Positions 1 through 6,762 of a stretch of 30,002 nucleotides of DNA are shown in pieces; position 1 is the stretch's first letter, and every line of letters starts with the position of its first letter. The DNA is from VFJL01 sp043752345. GTDB lineage: Bacteria > Pseudomonadota > Gammaproteobacteria > Burkholderiales > Nitrosomonadaceae. The notes beneath the pieces are model-generated. The model ran no database searches, was not told the origin of the DNA, and worked only from the letters and a program-made list of their open reading frames with translations. Position numbers and translations under genes: made by a program. The stretch lies in contig JAYUYT010000066.1 in assembly GCA_043752345.1 (NCBI GenBank), positions 1-30,002 of the forward strand, read 5' to 3'.

Positions 1-1598
1 CCCTCAACTCGAACAATACCCTCCAGCATGGCCGGACCACTTTCATACCTTAACGCTGCCGTTCCCCATACCTGAGAGCGTCTAGCCAGCACCATTCCAG
101 TCTGCTCATTGCGTGGGTCTTGCACAGTCACATTCACCCGCGTAGAGAACCCGGCAAACAAAGGCTGAGCGCCCGACATTTCAACCCCTTGAATCTTTGC
201 ATGCGATATATTCTCCATCTGAGAGAATATGGAGTTTATGGCAATGGCATCCTTGATGTTATTAATGAATGCCCCAACTCGGTACCTTGTTTCCCCCTTC
301 TCATACGACATGAACACTTCCTGCATGGCTCCTCTTTCCGGTGTTAAGTTAGGATTTCCGCCAAATCCCCACGCCATCGGCCAGTAGAGATCATTGAATG
401 TCGGCGCCCGAAACGATGTCGAAGCAAGGGCACCAAGTCTCCAATTCTCGGCAAAGATCCTTGCCAGAGACACGTTATAAGTGTTGTACCCACCAAACTG
501 AGAGTTCTCATCATGACGATAAACACCTTCAGCCACCATGCTGGCTGCTCTGAGCTGAGTCCCAACAAAACCGGATACGTTCGTTCTCCGATTCTCAAGA
601 TATTCAGTAGTACCGGTCACCTTCTGTATCTCATGATCGGCACCTACAAATACCCGCCCTATCTTCAAATCCTTTTCCAACTGCACATTTCCTTGCAGGG
701 ACTGGGTGTTAAACACCATCGGCATCGATCCACGAATTGTTGACCTGTCCGTAGCGATGCCGTAGCTCGCTATGGCACGCAGATTATTGGGCAGGTGATA
801 GATAGCTCGCATATTACCCATCCCGATAGCCTGCAGGTTCAAATCGTTGGCTGTCGCACTTCCGTCGAACATCGTTCGGACACCAGAATACAGACCCGTT
901 AACTCCACTTGCAGATTGTCTGTCACCATCCCGCCTGCCTTGGCCACCATCCCGATCCTTTTCCGAATATCCGCATCGGGGTTATAGCTCCACAGATTAT
1001 TCGCGTTAGTCGCAGAACCTTGATTGATTATGTCCTGGACTATACGGAATCCGTAGTGAAACCTGTCGTCCCGCGCACCAGCAGAAACAGCCGCTCTTTC
1101 GGACATTCGCGAGCCCCCACCCGCAGATACCGTCAGCCCTGTTGGAATATCCACCGACCCCCGTATCACACCACCGACCGCATTTGCACCAAACGCGGCA
1201 GAAGCTCCGCCCTGGAGAACGTCAATCGACGTTAACAACCCCGGCGCTATCGCAGCAAAGTTCGGCGCCCCTGTGGTAGCAGACGACATCCGCATACCGT
1301 CAATCATAAACATGGTCTGGTTCGACCCACTACCCCGCATAAATAAAGAGACCGGACCACCAGGTCCGGTCTCGTTTACCTGCACAGTTTCCTGCAGCAC
1401 CGTCTTCCAGTCATTGTCTTCGACCTTCAGTTTTACTTTATCCATTCGGATATTCGTCAACTCCCGAGCCATCGGTATCCGGTTTCCTCCGTAGACGACC
1501 ATGTCCGGTAACTTCGGCGGCACTACCTGCGCATTCGCAGTGGCTAAAGCCACCTGAGATGTTATCAACCCCAAAGCCAACAGCCGTCCTAATTTCAT
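1..1598 (-). CDS. btuB: BtuB-like TonB-dependent outer-membrane receptor, C-terminus cut by window edge
   Basis: The reading frame is open without a stop from the ATG at 1598 to the window start, about 532 codons; BtuB proteins are usually near 600 residues, so the last strands of the barrel lie outside. The N-terminus is a signal peptide (MKLGRLLALGLI, ending near ATANA), followed by a TonB-box-like DMVVYGG and a plug domain with VSLFMRGSGSNQTMFMIDG and LQGGASAAFGANAVGGVIRG. The later part is rich in aromatic-ended beta strands typical of a 22-strand barrel, including SFRAPTFNDLYWP and NPNLTPERG, which are common in BtuB-type receptors. The cobalamin riboswitch directly upstream supports transport of vitamin B12 or a related corrinoid across the outer membrane. 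Codon use differs from the neighbours: ATA, TTA, CGG and CGA are frequent, which may mean transfer. Substrate specificity rests on the riboswitch, so symbol confidence is moderate. Confidence 0.85.
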   Translation of the reverse strand, partial: MKLGRLLALGLITSQVALATANAQVVPPKLPDMVVYGGNRIPMARELTNIRMDKVKLKVEDNDWKTVLQETVQVNETGPGGPVSLFMRGSGSNQTMFMIDGMRMSSATTGAPNFAAIAPGLLTSIDVLQGGASAAFGANAVGGVIRGSVDIPTGLTVSAGGGSRMSERAAVSAGARDDRFHYGFRIVQDIINQGSATNANNLWSYNPDADIRKRIGMVAKAGGMVTDNLQVELTGLYSGVRTMFDGSATANDLNLQAIGMGNMRAIYHLPNNLRAIASYGIATDRSTIRGSMPMVFNTQSLQGNVQLEKDLKIGRVFVGADHEIQKVTGTTEYLENRRTNVSGFVGTQLRAASMVAEGVYRHDENSQFGGYNTYNVSLARIFAENWRLGALASTSFRAPTFNDLYWPMAWGFGGNPNLTPERGAMQEVFMSYEKGETRYRVGAFINNIKDAIAINSIFSQMENISHAKIQGVEMSGAQPLFAGFSTRVNVTVQDPRNEQTGMVLARRSQVWGTAALRYESGPAMLEGIVRVE

Positions 1599-1783
1599 GT
1601 GTCATTCCTCGCAGTCATTCGCCAAAAGAAAACCTATGGATAGCGCCATGGAGTTTCTTTAGGCTGAGCAGACCCGCCGTCTGCCATTAAAAAACAAAGA
1701 AATGCCGCAAGGGGGAATTACATGAACGAAGAGAAGACGTCGATCAGGATACCGCCCCGCGCGATATTTTCATCCGCGTTAAA

Positions 1784-1930
1784 GGCCGGTATCCGGGCTC
1801 ACAAGATTTGACATATCGCCTTCCCATGAATTGGAGAATTCACAGTGGCATTGGTGGATATGTCCGCGCTTGTTTACCGTTGCGGGGGCAGCCCAGGTAT
1901 TTCACCTGGTTCCCGTTTAACTCGACTCAG
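1784..1930 (-). promoter_or_regulatory. Cobalamin (adenosylcobalamin) riboswitch
   Basis: Read on the minus strand the segment contains, in order, a GGGAACCAGGTG stem start, the conserved core GCTGCCCCCGCAACGGTAA, a CCACTG block, GGGAAGG, and the B12 box AGCCCGGATACCGGCC at 1784-1799. These are the conserved elements of the cobalamin riboswitch, in the right order. It lies 186 nt upstream of the receptor start. Adenosylcobalamin binding would be expected to reduce receptor expression, probably by occluding translation initiation, because I see no U-tract terminator between the B12 box and the gene. The outer ends are approximate. Confidence 0.92.
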
Positions 1931-1938
1931 GAAGATCT

Positions 1939-2001
1939 GATTAAGTAGGTCCCATTCGGGTGAGCCCTTCGACAAGCTCAGGGCGAACGGAAAACTTAAT
2001 C
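1939..2001. repeat. REP-like intergenic hairpin element with outer 8-bp inverted repeat
   Basis: The core CCCTTCGACAAGCTCAGGGC (1965-1984) continuing to GAACGG is a dispersed intergenic motif found in many proteobacterial genomes. Together with CCATTCGGGTGAGC on its left it folds as an imperfect hairpin with loop CCTTCGACAA. The hairpin is bracketed by GATTAAGT (1939-1946) and ACTTAATC (1994-2001), a perfect 8-bp inverted repeat. Only one copy is seen in this window. It sits just upstream of the riboswitch, so it could separate the btuB leader from the zapA-side genes. Confidence 0.6.
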
Positions 2002-2141
2002 AAACCTTACTCTTTAGTCGAGCACCTCAAACGTGGCACGAATTCTACCAGAATCGGCAAATCCGGTCTGAAGATTGGGTACATGCCTCATCACGGGACA
2101 TGGAGTTACTGGAAATGACATTTAAAAAATCCCGTTAGCAG

Positions 2142-2171
2142 TTGACTCAATAAGGTTTTTCAAACTATAGT
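2142..2171 (+). promoter_or_regulatory. Sigma70-type promoter of the zapB-like/zapA genes
   Basis: TTGACT (2142-2147) and TATAGT (2166-2171) are separated by 18 bp. The expected transcription start, about 7 nt after the -10 box, falls on or next to the ATG at 2178. The intervening GCGCCG contains no Shine-Dalgarno sequence, so the transcript may be leaderless or nearly so. Confidence 0.7.
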
Positions 2172-2177
2172 GCGCCG

Positions 2178-2378
2178 ATGGAAGCAGAACTGAAATCGCT
2201 GGAAGAGAAAATTAACCAATTCGTGCAATTGTGCAGGCGCTTGCGTTCGGAGAATATCCAATTGCGCCAGCAACTGGCCGGTGCCACCAGTGAAAATAAA
2301 CACCTGCTGGAAAAAATAGGCGCTGCAACCAGCCGCCTGGAAACTCTTTTGGCCCAAATCCCTGAAGACGAACCATGA
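2178..2378 (+). CDS. ZapB-like small coiled-coil protein (TIGR02449 type)
   Basis: This 66-residue, highly charged protein has heptad-like leucine spacing over nearly its whole length (LKSLEEKI, LRSENIQLRQQL, NKHLLEKI), so it should be one long coiled coil. Small proteins of this kind are encoded directly before zapA in many beta- and gammaproteobacteria and are annotated as TIGR02449 or ZapB-like. By analogy with ZapB it may work in Z-ring organisation at the division site; that is inference from location and coiled-coil form. The stop codon overlaps the zapA start (ATGA at 2375-2378), indicating translational coupling. The ATG at 2178 has no upstream ribosome binding site, and the promoter lies immediately before it. 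Confidence 0.8.
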   Translation: MEAELKSLEEKINQFVQLCRRLRSENIQLRQQLAGATSENKHLLEKIGAATSRLETLLAQIPEDEP

Positions 2379-2683
2379 GTGCCAGAAAAACCATGAACGT
2401 TACCATCATGGGGCGCGAATTCCGCGTCGCCTGCCCCGATGAGGAACGCGAAGAGCTACTCCAGTCGGTATCTTATCTTGACAAAAAGATGCGTGAAATC
2501 AGGGACAGTGGCAAAGTCATCGGCTCCGAACGCGTTGCCATCATGGCGGCACTCAATATCACTCATGAACTGCTCACCACAAAAATCAGAGGGGGGTTTG
2601 ACATGGGCGAATTCAAGCGTAGAATCGACCGCATGCAGGCAGCACTTGATGCGGCGATGCCGGAACAGGATAAGCTGTTTTAA
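2375..2683 (+). CDS. zapA: Cell division protein ZapA
   Basis: This 102-residue protein fits ZapA: an N-terminal beta/alpha head (MNVTIMGREFRVACPDEE) followed by a long helix that forms the coiled-coil dimer. ZapA binds FtsZ in the cytoplasm and promotes bundling of protofilaments in the Z-ring. Conserved features include the GREF/ACP segment, LLQSVSYLDKKMREIRDSGKV and RVAIMAALNI. It overlaps the preceding coiled-coil gene by four bases. A 6S RNA gene follows, which is the usual arrangement for zapA and supports the assignment. Confidence 0.95.
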   Translation: MSARKTMNVTIMGREFRVACPDEEREELLQSVSYLDKKMREIRDSGKVIGSERVAIMAALNITHELLTTKIRGGFDMGEFKRRIDRMQAALDAAMPEQDKLF

Positions 2684-2768
2684 CCAGCGTTACCCGGTTC
2701 TTAAGCCAGCCTCACCAGATTTCCGGTTTGTATTCGGCCCGATTCTCGAATACAGAGTGGATCACAGT

Positions 2769-2945
2769 TGTTCCCTGCGGTGTTCGTTTAGGCCCATATT
2801 CTTTGAACCAACTTTTTGAGAATTGGTTGCTCACCATAGTGATGCTGTTGTGCGCGTCCCATGCGGAAGCGCCTGATGCGTCCGGCAAGCGACCACCTTG
2901 GACCCTAAGGTTCAAGATAATGGCCTGACGGCATTTGCGGGGGAC
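2769..2945 (+). ncRNA. ssrS: 6S RNA (RNA polymerase sigma70-holoenzyme regulator)
   Basis: The sequence starts with TTCCCTGCGGTGTTCG and ends with GCATTTGCGGGGGA, which can pair as the closing stem. The 3' part, CCTTGGACCCTAAGGTTCAA followed by a GGCCTGACGGCAT block, aligns by eye with the E. coli 6S 3' arm (CCTTGAACCAAGGGTTCAAG, then GCCTGCGGCGGCAT). Length near 177 nt, position directly downstream of zapA, and a strong terminator immediately after all agree. 6S RNA mimics an open promoter and sequesters sigma70 holoenzyme in stationary phase. Ends are estimates to within several bases. Confidence 0.9.
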
Positions 2946-2958
2946 TTTATTTGCAGAG

Positions 2959-2981
2959 AAAGCGGCCATGCCGCTTTTTTT
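2959..2981 (+). terminator. Rho-independent terminator of 6S RNA
   Basis: AAAGCGGC (2959-2966), loop CAT, then GCCGCTTT (2970-2977) with a run of T to 2981. It lies about 14 nt past the 6S RNA 3' end and before the next start codon. Confidence 0.85.
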
Positions 2982-3023
2982 GTCTCTTCGAATTTATTAC
3001 AACCAACCACTCTCTCCAGAACC

Positions 3024-3479
3024 ATGCGCTACTGGTTGATGAAATCCGAACCTTCCGACGTGAGTATCGACGATCTTGCGGCGCTGCCCGGGCAAACCAT
3101 CGCGTGGTATGGCGTGCGCAACTATCAGGCACGCAATTTCATGCGCGATCAGATGCGCGTCGGCGACCAGGTTTTTTTCTACCACTCAAGCTGTGCTGAA
3201 CCGGGCATTGTCGGCATTGCCGAAATCTGCAAGCTTGCCTACCCCGATGCCACCCAGTTCGATCCCGCCAGCAAATATTTCGATCCCAAGGCCACTTCGC
3301 AGAATCCGCGCTGGTTCAACGTGGAGGTGAAGTTCATCAGGAAAACCCGCCTGGTGGGCATCAAGGAACTGAGGGGTTATCCCGAACTGACCAGTCTGCG
3401 CATTCTGCAGACAGGCAATCGCCTGTCCATCACGCCAGTCGATCCGGCGGAATGGGAATTCATCATGGGAATCTTGTGA
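3024..3479 (+). CDS. EVE domain-containing protein
   Basis: This 151-residue single-domain protein starts MRYWLMKSEPSDVSIDDL and contains WYGVRNYQARNFMR, VGDQVFFYHSSCAEPGIVGI and FDPASKYFDPKAT, all typical of the EVE/thymocyte nuclear protein 1 family. EVE domains have a PUA-like fold and are thought to bind modified bases in nucleic acids; the cellular role of the stand-alone bacterial proteins is not settled. A longer frame reaches back to 2898, but it would run through the 6S RNA and its terminator, so the ATG at 3024, where homology begins, is preferred. It has 50 bp before the TauE/SafE gene and may be cotranscribed with it. Confidence 0.9.
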   Translation: MRYWLMKSEPSDVSIDDLAALPGQTIAWYGVRNYQARNFMRDQMRVGDQVFFYHSSCAEPGIVGIAEICKLAYPDATQFDPASKYFDPKATSQNPRWFNVEVKFIRKTRLVGIKELRGYPELTSLRILQTGNRLSITPVDPAEWEFIMGIL

Positions 3480-3529
3480 TGATCCGCCCGCCGTGCTGAA
3501 GCGGAATCTCAACCGGGGCAGAACGTAGC

Positions 3530-4327
3530 ATGGAATGGTGGCCGGCTTATTTGCTGCTGGGTGCAATGGTCGGCTTCTTTGCCGGGCTGCTGGGCATCGG
3601 CGGCGGATTGATCATGGTGCCAGTGCTCACTTTCATTTTTGGCGCGCAGCATTTCCCCGCTGACCGCATTCTGCATCTCGCCCTCGGCACCACCATGGCC
3701 GCGATCATTTTTACTTCCATCTCCAGCTTGCGCACCCATCACACCCACGGCGCGGTGAACTGGCAGGTGGTGCAACACCTGACGCCGGGAATCATCATCG
3801 GTACCCTGAGCGGGGCAACGCTGGCAGGCGCGCTATCCAGCCAGTTTCTTAGCGTGATTTTTGTCGTGTTCATTTTTTATGCCGCCACCCAGATGCTGCT
3901 CAAGACAGTCCCCCAGCCCAGCCGCCAGCTTCCTGGCAAGGCAGGAATGTTCGCGGCCGGCAATGTAATCGGGGTGGTTTCCAGTCTGGTTGCGATCGGC
4001 GGCGGCTTGCTGACTGTACCATTTCTTTCCGTCTGCAATGTCAGGCTGCAACAGGCCATCGGCACTGCCGCCGCAGTAGGTTTTCCCATCGCGCTCGCAG
4101 GAGCGATCGGTTATATCGCCAACGGCATGGCGCAATCGCAAGCGTTGCCGGAATACAGTCTGGGGTACGTCTATTTACCGGCGCTTGGATGGATCGTGCT
4201 GGCCAGCATGCTAACCGCACCGCTGGGTGCAAAAACTACCCATGCCGTGCAGACCGACACGCTCAGGAAAATTTTCGTGGCGCTGCTTTATTTGCTGGGG
4301 ATCAAGATGCTGGCCGGGCTTTTCTAG
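3530..4327 (+). CDS. TauE/SafE-family inner-membrane permease
   Basis: This 265-residue, strongly hydrophobic protein has about eight predicted membrane segments in two repeats, each carrying the glycine-rich motif of the family: GFFAGLLGIGGGLIMVPVL near the N-terminus and VVSSLVAIGGGLLTVPFL near the middle. TauE/SafE (DUF81) proteins export or import small organosulfur or organic anions such as sulfite, sulfoacetate or taurine-derived compounds. The substrate cannot be told from sequence, and neighbours give no sulfur context. The next gene, purC, is convergent. A short hairpin (CGAGGG/CCCTCG, 4352-4373) lies after the stop but has no U-tract. Confidence 0.88.
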   Translation: MEWWPAYLLLGAMVGFFAGLLGIGGGLIMVPVLTFIFGAQHFPADRILHLALGTTMAAIIFTSISSLRTHHTHGAVNWQVVQHLTPGIIIGTLSGATLAGALSSQFLSVIFVVFIFYAATQMLLKTVPQPSRQLPGKAGMFAAGNVIGVVSSLVAIGGGLLTVPFLSVCNVRLQQAIGTAAAVGFPIALAGAIGYIANGMAQSQALPEYSLGYVYLPALGWIVLASMLTAPLGAKTTHAVQTDTLRKIFVALLYLLGIKMLAGLF

Positions 4328-4391
4328 CAGTATCTTTAAGCGTGAAGAGTTCGAGGGGGAAGATAAACCCTCGCGCCTGAAGGCACTCCCA

Positions 4392-5285
4392 TTACCCTGT
4401 CAGCCGCCGTAAGGCTTCCTGGTATTTTTCCGTGGTTCGGGCGAGCACTTCGGCAGGTAGCGTAGGTGCAGGTGCTTTCTTATTCCAGTCCTGTGTTTCC
4501 AGCCAGTCGCGTACAAACTGCTTGTCGTAGCTGGGCGGATTTTTCCCCGGCGCATACTGTTCGGCCGGCCAGAAACGGGATGAATCCGGTGTGAGCGCCT
4601 CGTCGATCAGATAAAACCTGCCTGCAGCATCCTGACCGAATTCAAACTTGGTGTCGGCAATGATGATGCCCTTGGTCGCGGCAAAATCCGCCGCCTCGGT
4701 GTAGAGGGCAATGGCCTTGTCGCGCACTTGCGCGGCCAGCTCTCTGCCCAGCAACTTCTCCGCCTCGGCAAATGGAATATTTTCATCGTGCGCGCCCATG
4801 GCCGCTTTGGTCGAAGGCGTGAAAATCGCGCCCCCCGGCAGCTTGGCGGCTTCCTGCAATCCGGCGGGAAGCGTGATGCCGCAGATCGCACCGGTCTTTT
4901 GATAATCCTTCCAGCCGGAACCGACCACGTAGCCGCGCACGATCGCTTCTATTGGCAGCGGCTGCAGCCGCTTCACCACGAACGCGCGGCCAGCCACCTG
5001 CTCACGCTCCGCTGCCGCCACCACCGATTCAGGCGCAATGCCGGTGAGATGGTTGGGCATGATGTGGCCGAGCTTCTCGAACCAGAAATTGGACATGGCG
5101 GTGAGTACCCTGCCCTTGCCCGGCACCGGGGTCGGCAGGATCACGTCAAACGCCGACAGCCGGTCGGTCTGGACGATCAGTAGCTTGTCGGCATCCACCG
5201 CGTAGATGTCGCGCACCTTGCCGCGATGCAGAAATTCGAGGCTGGCAAGGCTGGATTCAAATAATGCCGTTTCGGTTGAGCTCAT
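4392..5285 (-). CDS. purC: Phosphoribosylaminoimidazole-succinocarboxamide synthase (SAICAR synthetase)
   Basis: A 297-residue cytoplasmic enzyme of de novo purine synthesis that joins CAIR and aspartate with ATP hydrolysis to form SAICAR. Motifs are GKVRDIY (22-28, nucleotide-binding loop), TDRLSAFDV (40-48), IVRGYVVGSGWKDY, IIADTKFEFG and DEALTPDSSRF (metal and substrate region). The ATG at 5285 is chosen; a TTG at 5300 would extend the frame by five residues but overlaps the purE end. The gene follows purE by 7 nt, and the two catalyse successive steps, so they form an operon. The eukaryote-like longer class (near 300 residues) is normal for Betaproteobacteria. Confidence 0.97.
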   Translation of the reverse strand: MSSTETALFESSLASLEFLHRGKVRDIYAVDADKLLIVQTDRLSAFDVILPTPVPGKGRVLTAMSNFWFEKLGHIMPNHLTGIAPESVVAAAEREQVAGRAFVVKRLQPLPIEAIVRGYVVGSGWKDYQKTGAICGITLPAGLQEAAKLPGGAIFTPSTKAAMGAHDENIPFAEAEKLLGRELAAQVRDKAIALYTEAADFAATKGIIIADTKFEFGQDAAGRFYLIDEALTPDSSRFWPAEQYAPGKNPPSYDKQFVRDWLETQDWNKKAPAPTLPAEVLARTTEKYQEALRRLTG

Positions 5286-5292
5286 GTCAGAC

Positions 5293-5787
5293 CTACTCAA
5301 GCTCAGGAAGAGTCATCGCCCTGACCTTTTCCGCCTGCGTTGTGCGGAAGGCCTCAAGCTGCTTGGCCATTGCCGGATCAGAGAGTGCCAGCAAGGCCAC
5401 TGCAAACAAACCGGCGTTGGCGGCTCCGGCCTCACCGATAGCGAAAGTGGCAACCGGAATGCCTTTGGGCATCTGCACGATGGAAAGCAATGAATCCAGC
5501 CCTTGCAGATGCTTGGACGGAACCGGCACGCCCAGTATCGGCAGAGTGGTTTTGGCCGCCAGCACCCCGGCGAGATGGGCAGCGCCGCCGGCACCGGCAA
5601 TAATGCAACGCAGGCCCCGGGCAATGGCGGTTTGCGCATATTCGAATGCAACATCGGGAGTGCGGTGGGCAGAGATTACCTGCGCTTCGTAGGCTATGCC
5701 GAAATCACGCAACTGGCTCGCGGCATGCTGCATCACGTTCCAGTCGCTGTTGCTGCCCATGATGATGCCGACTAATGGTTTTTTCAT
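5293..5787 (-). CDS. purE: N5-carboxyaminoimidazole ribonucleotide mutase (class I PurE)
   Basis: This 164-residue protein matches class I PurE, which converts N5-CAIR to CAIR in purine synthesis and assembles as an octamer. Visible motifs are MGSNSDW (10-16, phosphate binding), SAHRTP (39-44) with the catalytic histidine at 41, and the glycine-rich AGAGGAAHLAG followed by LPILGVPVPS. Class I PurE depends on PurK to make N5-CAIR. In many Betaproteobacteria purK and tsaC follow purE; here no purK is present in the window, and cbbY lies upstream instead. The intergenic space to cbbY is 116 bp, so purEC may have its own promoter. Confidence 0.97.
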   Translation of the reverse strand: MKKPLVGIIMGSNSDWNVMQHAASQLRDFGIAYEAQVISAHRTPDVAFEYAQTAIARGLRCIIAGAGGAAHLAGVLAAKTTLPILGVPVPSKHLQGLDSLLSIVQMPKGIPVATFAIGEAGAANAGLFAVALLALSDPAMAKQLEAFRTTQAEKVRAMTLPELE

Positions 5788-5903
5788 TTGATGCCTCGCT
5801 GGTTTTGGTCACAGATCCTGTCTTGCATTTATTCTGTCTGGAGCTAACAACCGCTGATTTTACCTGTTCCGGATAGTAATTCCATCACAAATACCAATGG
5901 AAA

Positions 5904-6683
5904 CTATAACGAATCATTCAACCCGGACAGCATCTGCGCATCCACCCATCCCCTGCCGTGCGCATTTCCTGCCAGCACGGTAAACGGTTGCGCCGGTTCA
6001 CCCAGATCCGACAGTACCAGTGCTGCGCCGCTGAAGTCCTGCCCACGGGTGTAATCGCTGACTGTGATCAGCGTGTCCAGGCCTGCCGCCAGCGCAGCTT
6101 TCAATCCATTCTCGGAATCCTCCAGCGCGATGCAGCGCTGCGCCGGCAAACAAAGCTGTTGCAACACCCATAGATAAATATCCGGCGCGGGCTTTTTGCC
6201 GGGAACGATATCGCCCGCACCGATGACGTCAAACCAGCTTGGGGAATCTTCTCCCAAAGAGGACTTCAACAGCGCGATTACATTCTCCGGCGAGGTGGTG
6301 GTGGCAATGGCGATTTTTATGTTTGCTGTGCGCAACTCATGGATCAGGCGGGCAACACCAGGACGCAACGGAATTTTTCCGCGCTCGAGCAGTGCCACGA
6401 AATGCCGGGTCTTGGCCTGGTGCAAGGCGGCGATCCAGGCATCCAGTCCGCTCCTGCCCAACTCATCCGGGACATATTTTTCCAGGTAATAACGGATGCG
6501 CTCCTTGCCACCGGTAATCGTCAGTAGCTCTCCATAGAGTTCCGTATCCCAATCCCAGGCAAGACCGGACTCCGCAAACGCAGCATTGAAGGCAAGACGA
6601 TGGCCGTCGCGTTCGGTATCGGCCAGGGTGCCGTCAACGTCAAACAATACCGCGCACAATTGATTTTTTCTGTCTGTTTTCAT
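5904..6683 (-). CDS. cbbY: CbbY-family HAD phosphatase (xylulose-1,5-bisphosphate phosphatase type)
   Basis: A 259-residue HAD-superfamily hydrolase with motif I DVDGTLADTE (aspartate nucleophile at 15 and acid/base at 17), a helical cap with ELLTITGGKERIRYYLE, motif II IAIATTTSPENV, motif III lysine in GKKPAPDIY and motif IV LEDSENG. TGGKERI is characteristic of CbbY, which in red-type RuBisCO organisms dephosphorylates the inhibitor xylulose-1,5-bisphosphate. The ATG at 6683 is preferred over a TTG at 6713 because the duplicated copy at 14700 keeps the same ATG overlapping the tsaC stop. The gene sits directly behind the Calvin block, but its first 60 codons belong to a direct repeat shared with 14522-14700, so it was probably resident next to tsaC before the Calvin genes arrived. 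Confidence 0.92.
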   Translation of the reverse strand: MKTDRKNQLCAVLFDVDGTLADTERDGHRLAFNAAFAESGLAWDWDTELYGELLTITGGKERIRYYLEKYVPDELGRSGLDAWIAALHQAKTRHFVALLERGKIPLRPGVARLIHELRTANIKIAIATTTSPENVIALLKSSLGEDSPSWFDVIGAGDIVPGKKPAPDIYLWVLQQLCLPAQRCIALEDSENGLKAALAAGLDTLITVSDYTRGQDFSGAALVLSDLGEPAQPFTVLAGNAHGRGWVDAQMLSGLNDSL

Positions 6684-6760
6684 CTGTATCAAGATTTGGT
6701 GAATGGCGTACAACTGGCGCGCTGCAACCGGTCTGCAATCGCCAGCCAGGTTGGATCAGC
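6505..6760. repeat. Left copy of ~250-bp direct repeat flanking the Calvin-cycle block
   Basis: The 256 bp match 14522-14768 in the same orientation. Over the cbbY part (179 bp) I count about 13 mismatches, roughly 93% identity; the tsaC part adds a few small indels between the two genes. Homology stops sharply at both ends: on the left inside cbbY, on the right 2 bp from the aldolase stop codon at 6763-6765. The repeat consists of the first 60 codons of cbbY plus the last 24 codons of tsaC, in operon order. Confidence 0.95.
6689..6760 (-). pseudogene. tsaC: 3' stump of tsaC (24 codons)
   Basis: Read on the minus strand, the segment encodes ADPTWLAIADRLQRASCTPF, then TKS and a TGA stop. The intact tsaC at 14697 ends ADPTWLAVADRLQRASCTPF, then NRR and TGA. 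The reading frame, the stop position and the following cbbY ATG (6683) are all kept, but there is no start codon and nothing upstream except the aldolase stop codon. It is a fragment, not a gene, and marks the former tsaC-cbbY operon junction. Confidence 0.93.
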
Positions 6761-6762
6761 AT

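Noticed and set aside
2898..3023. Upstream extension of the EVE-domain gene
   Set aside because: It overlaps the 6S RNA 3' arm and the terminator, and family similarity starts at the ATG at 3024.
4352..4373. Hairpin between the TauE/SafE gene and purC as terminator
   Set aside because: Six-bp stem without a U-tract in either direction; kept only as a remark.
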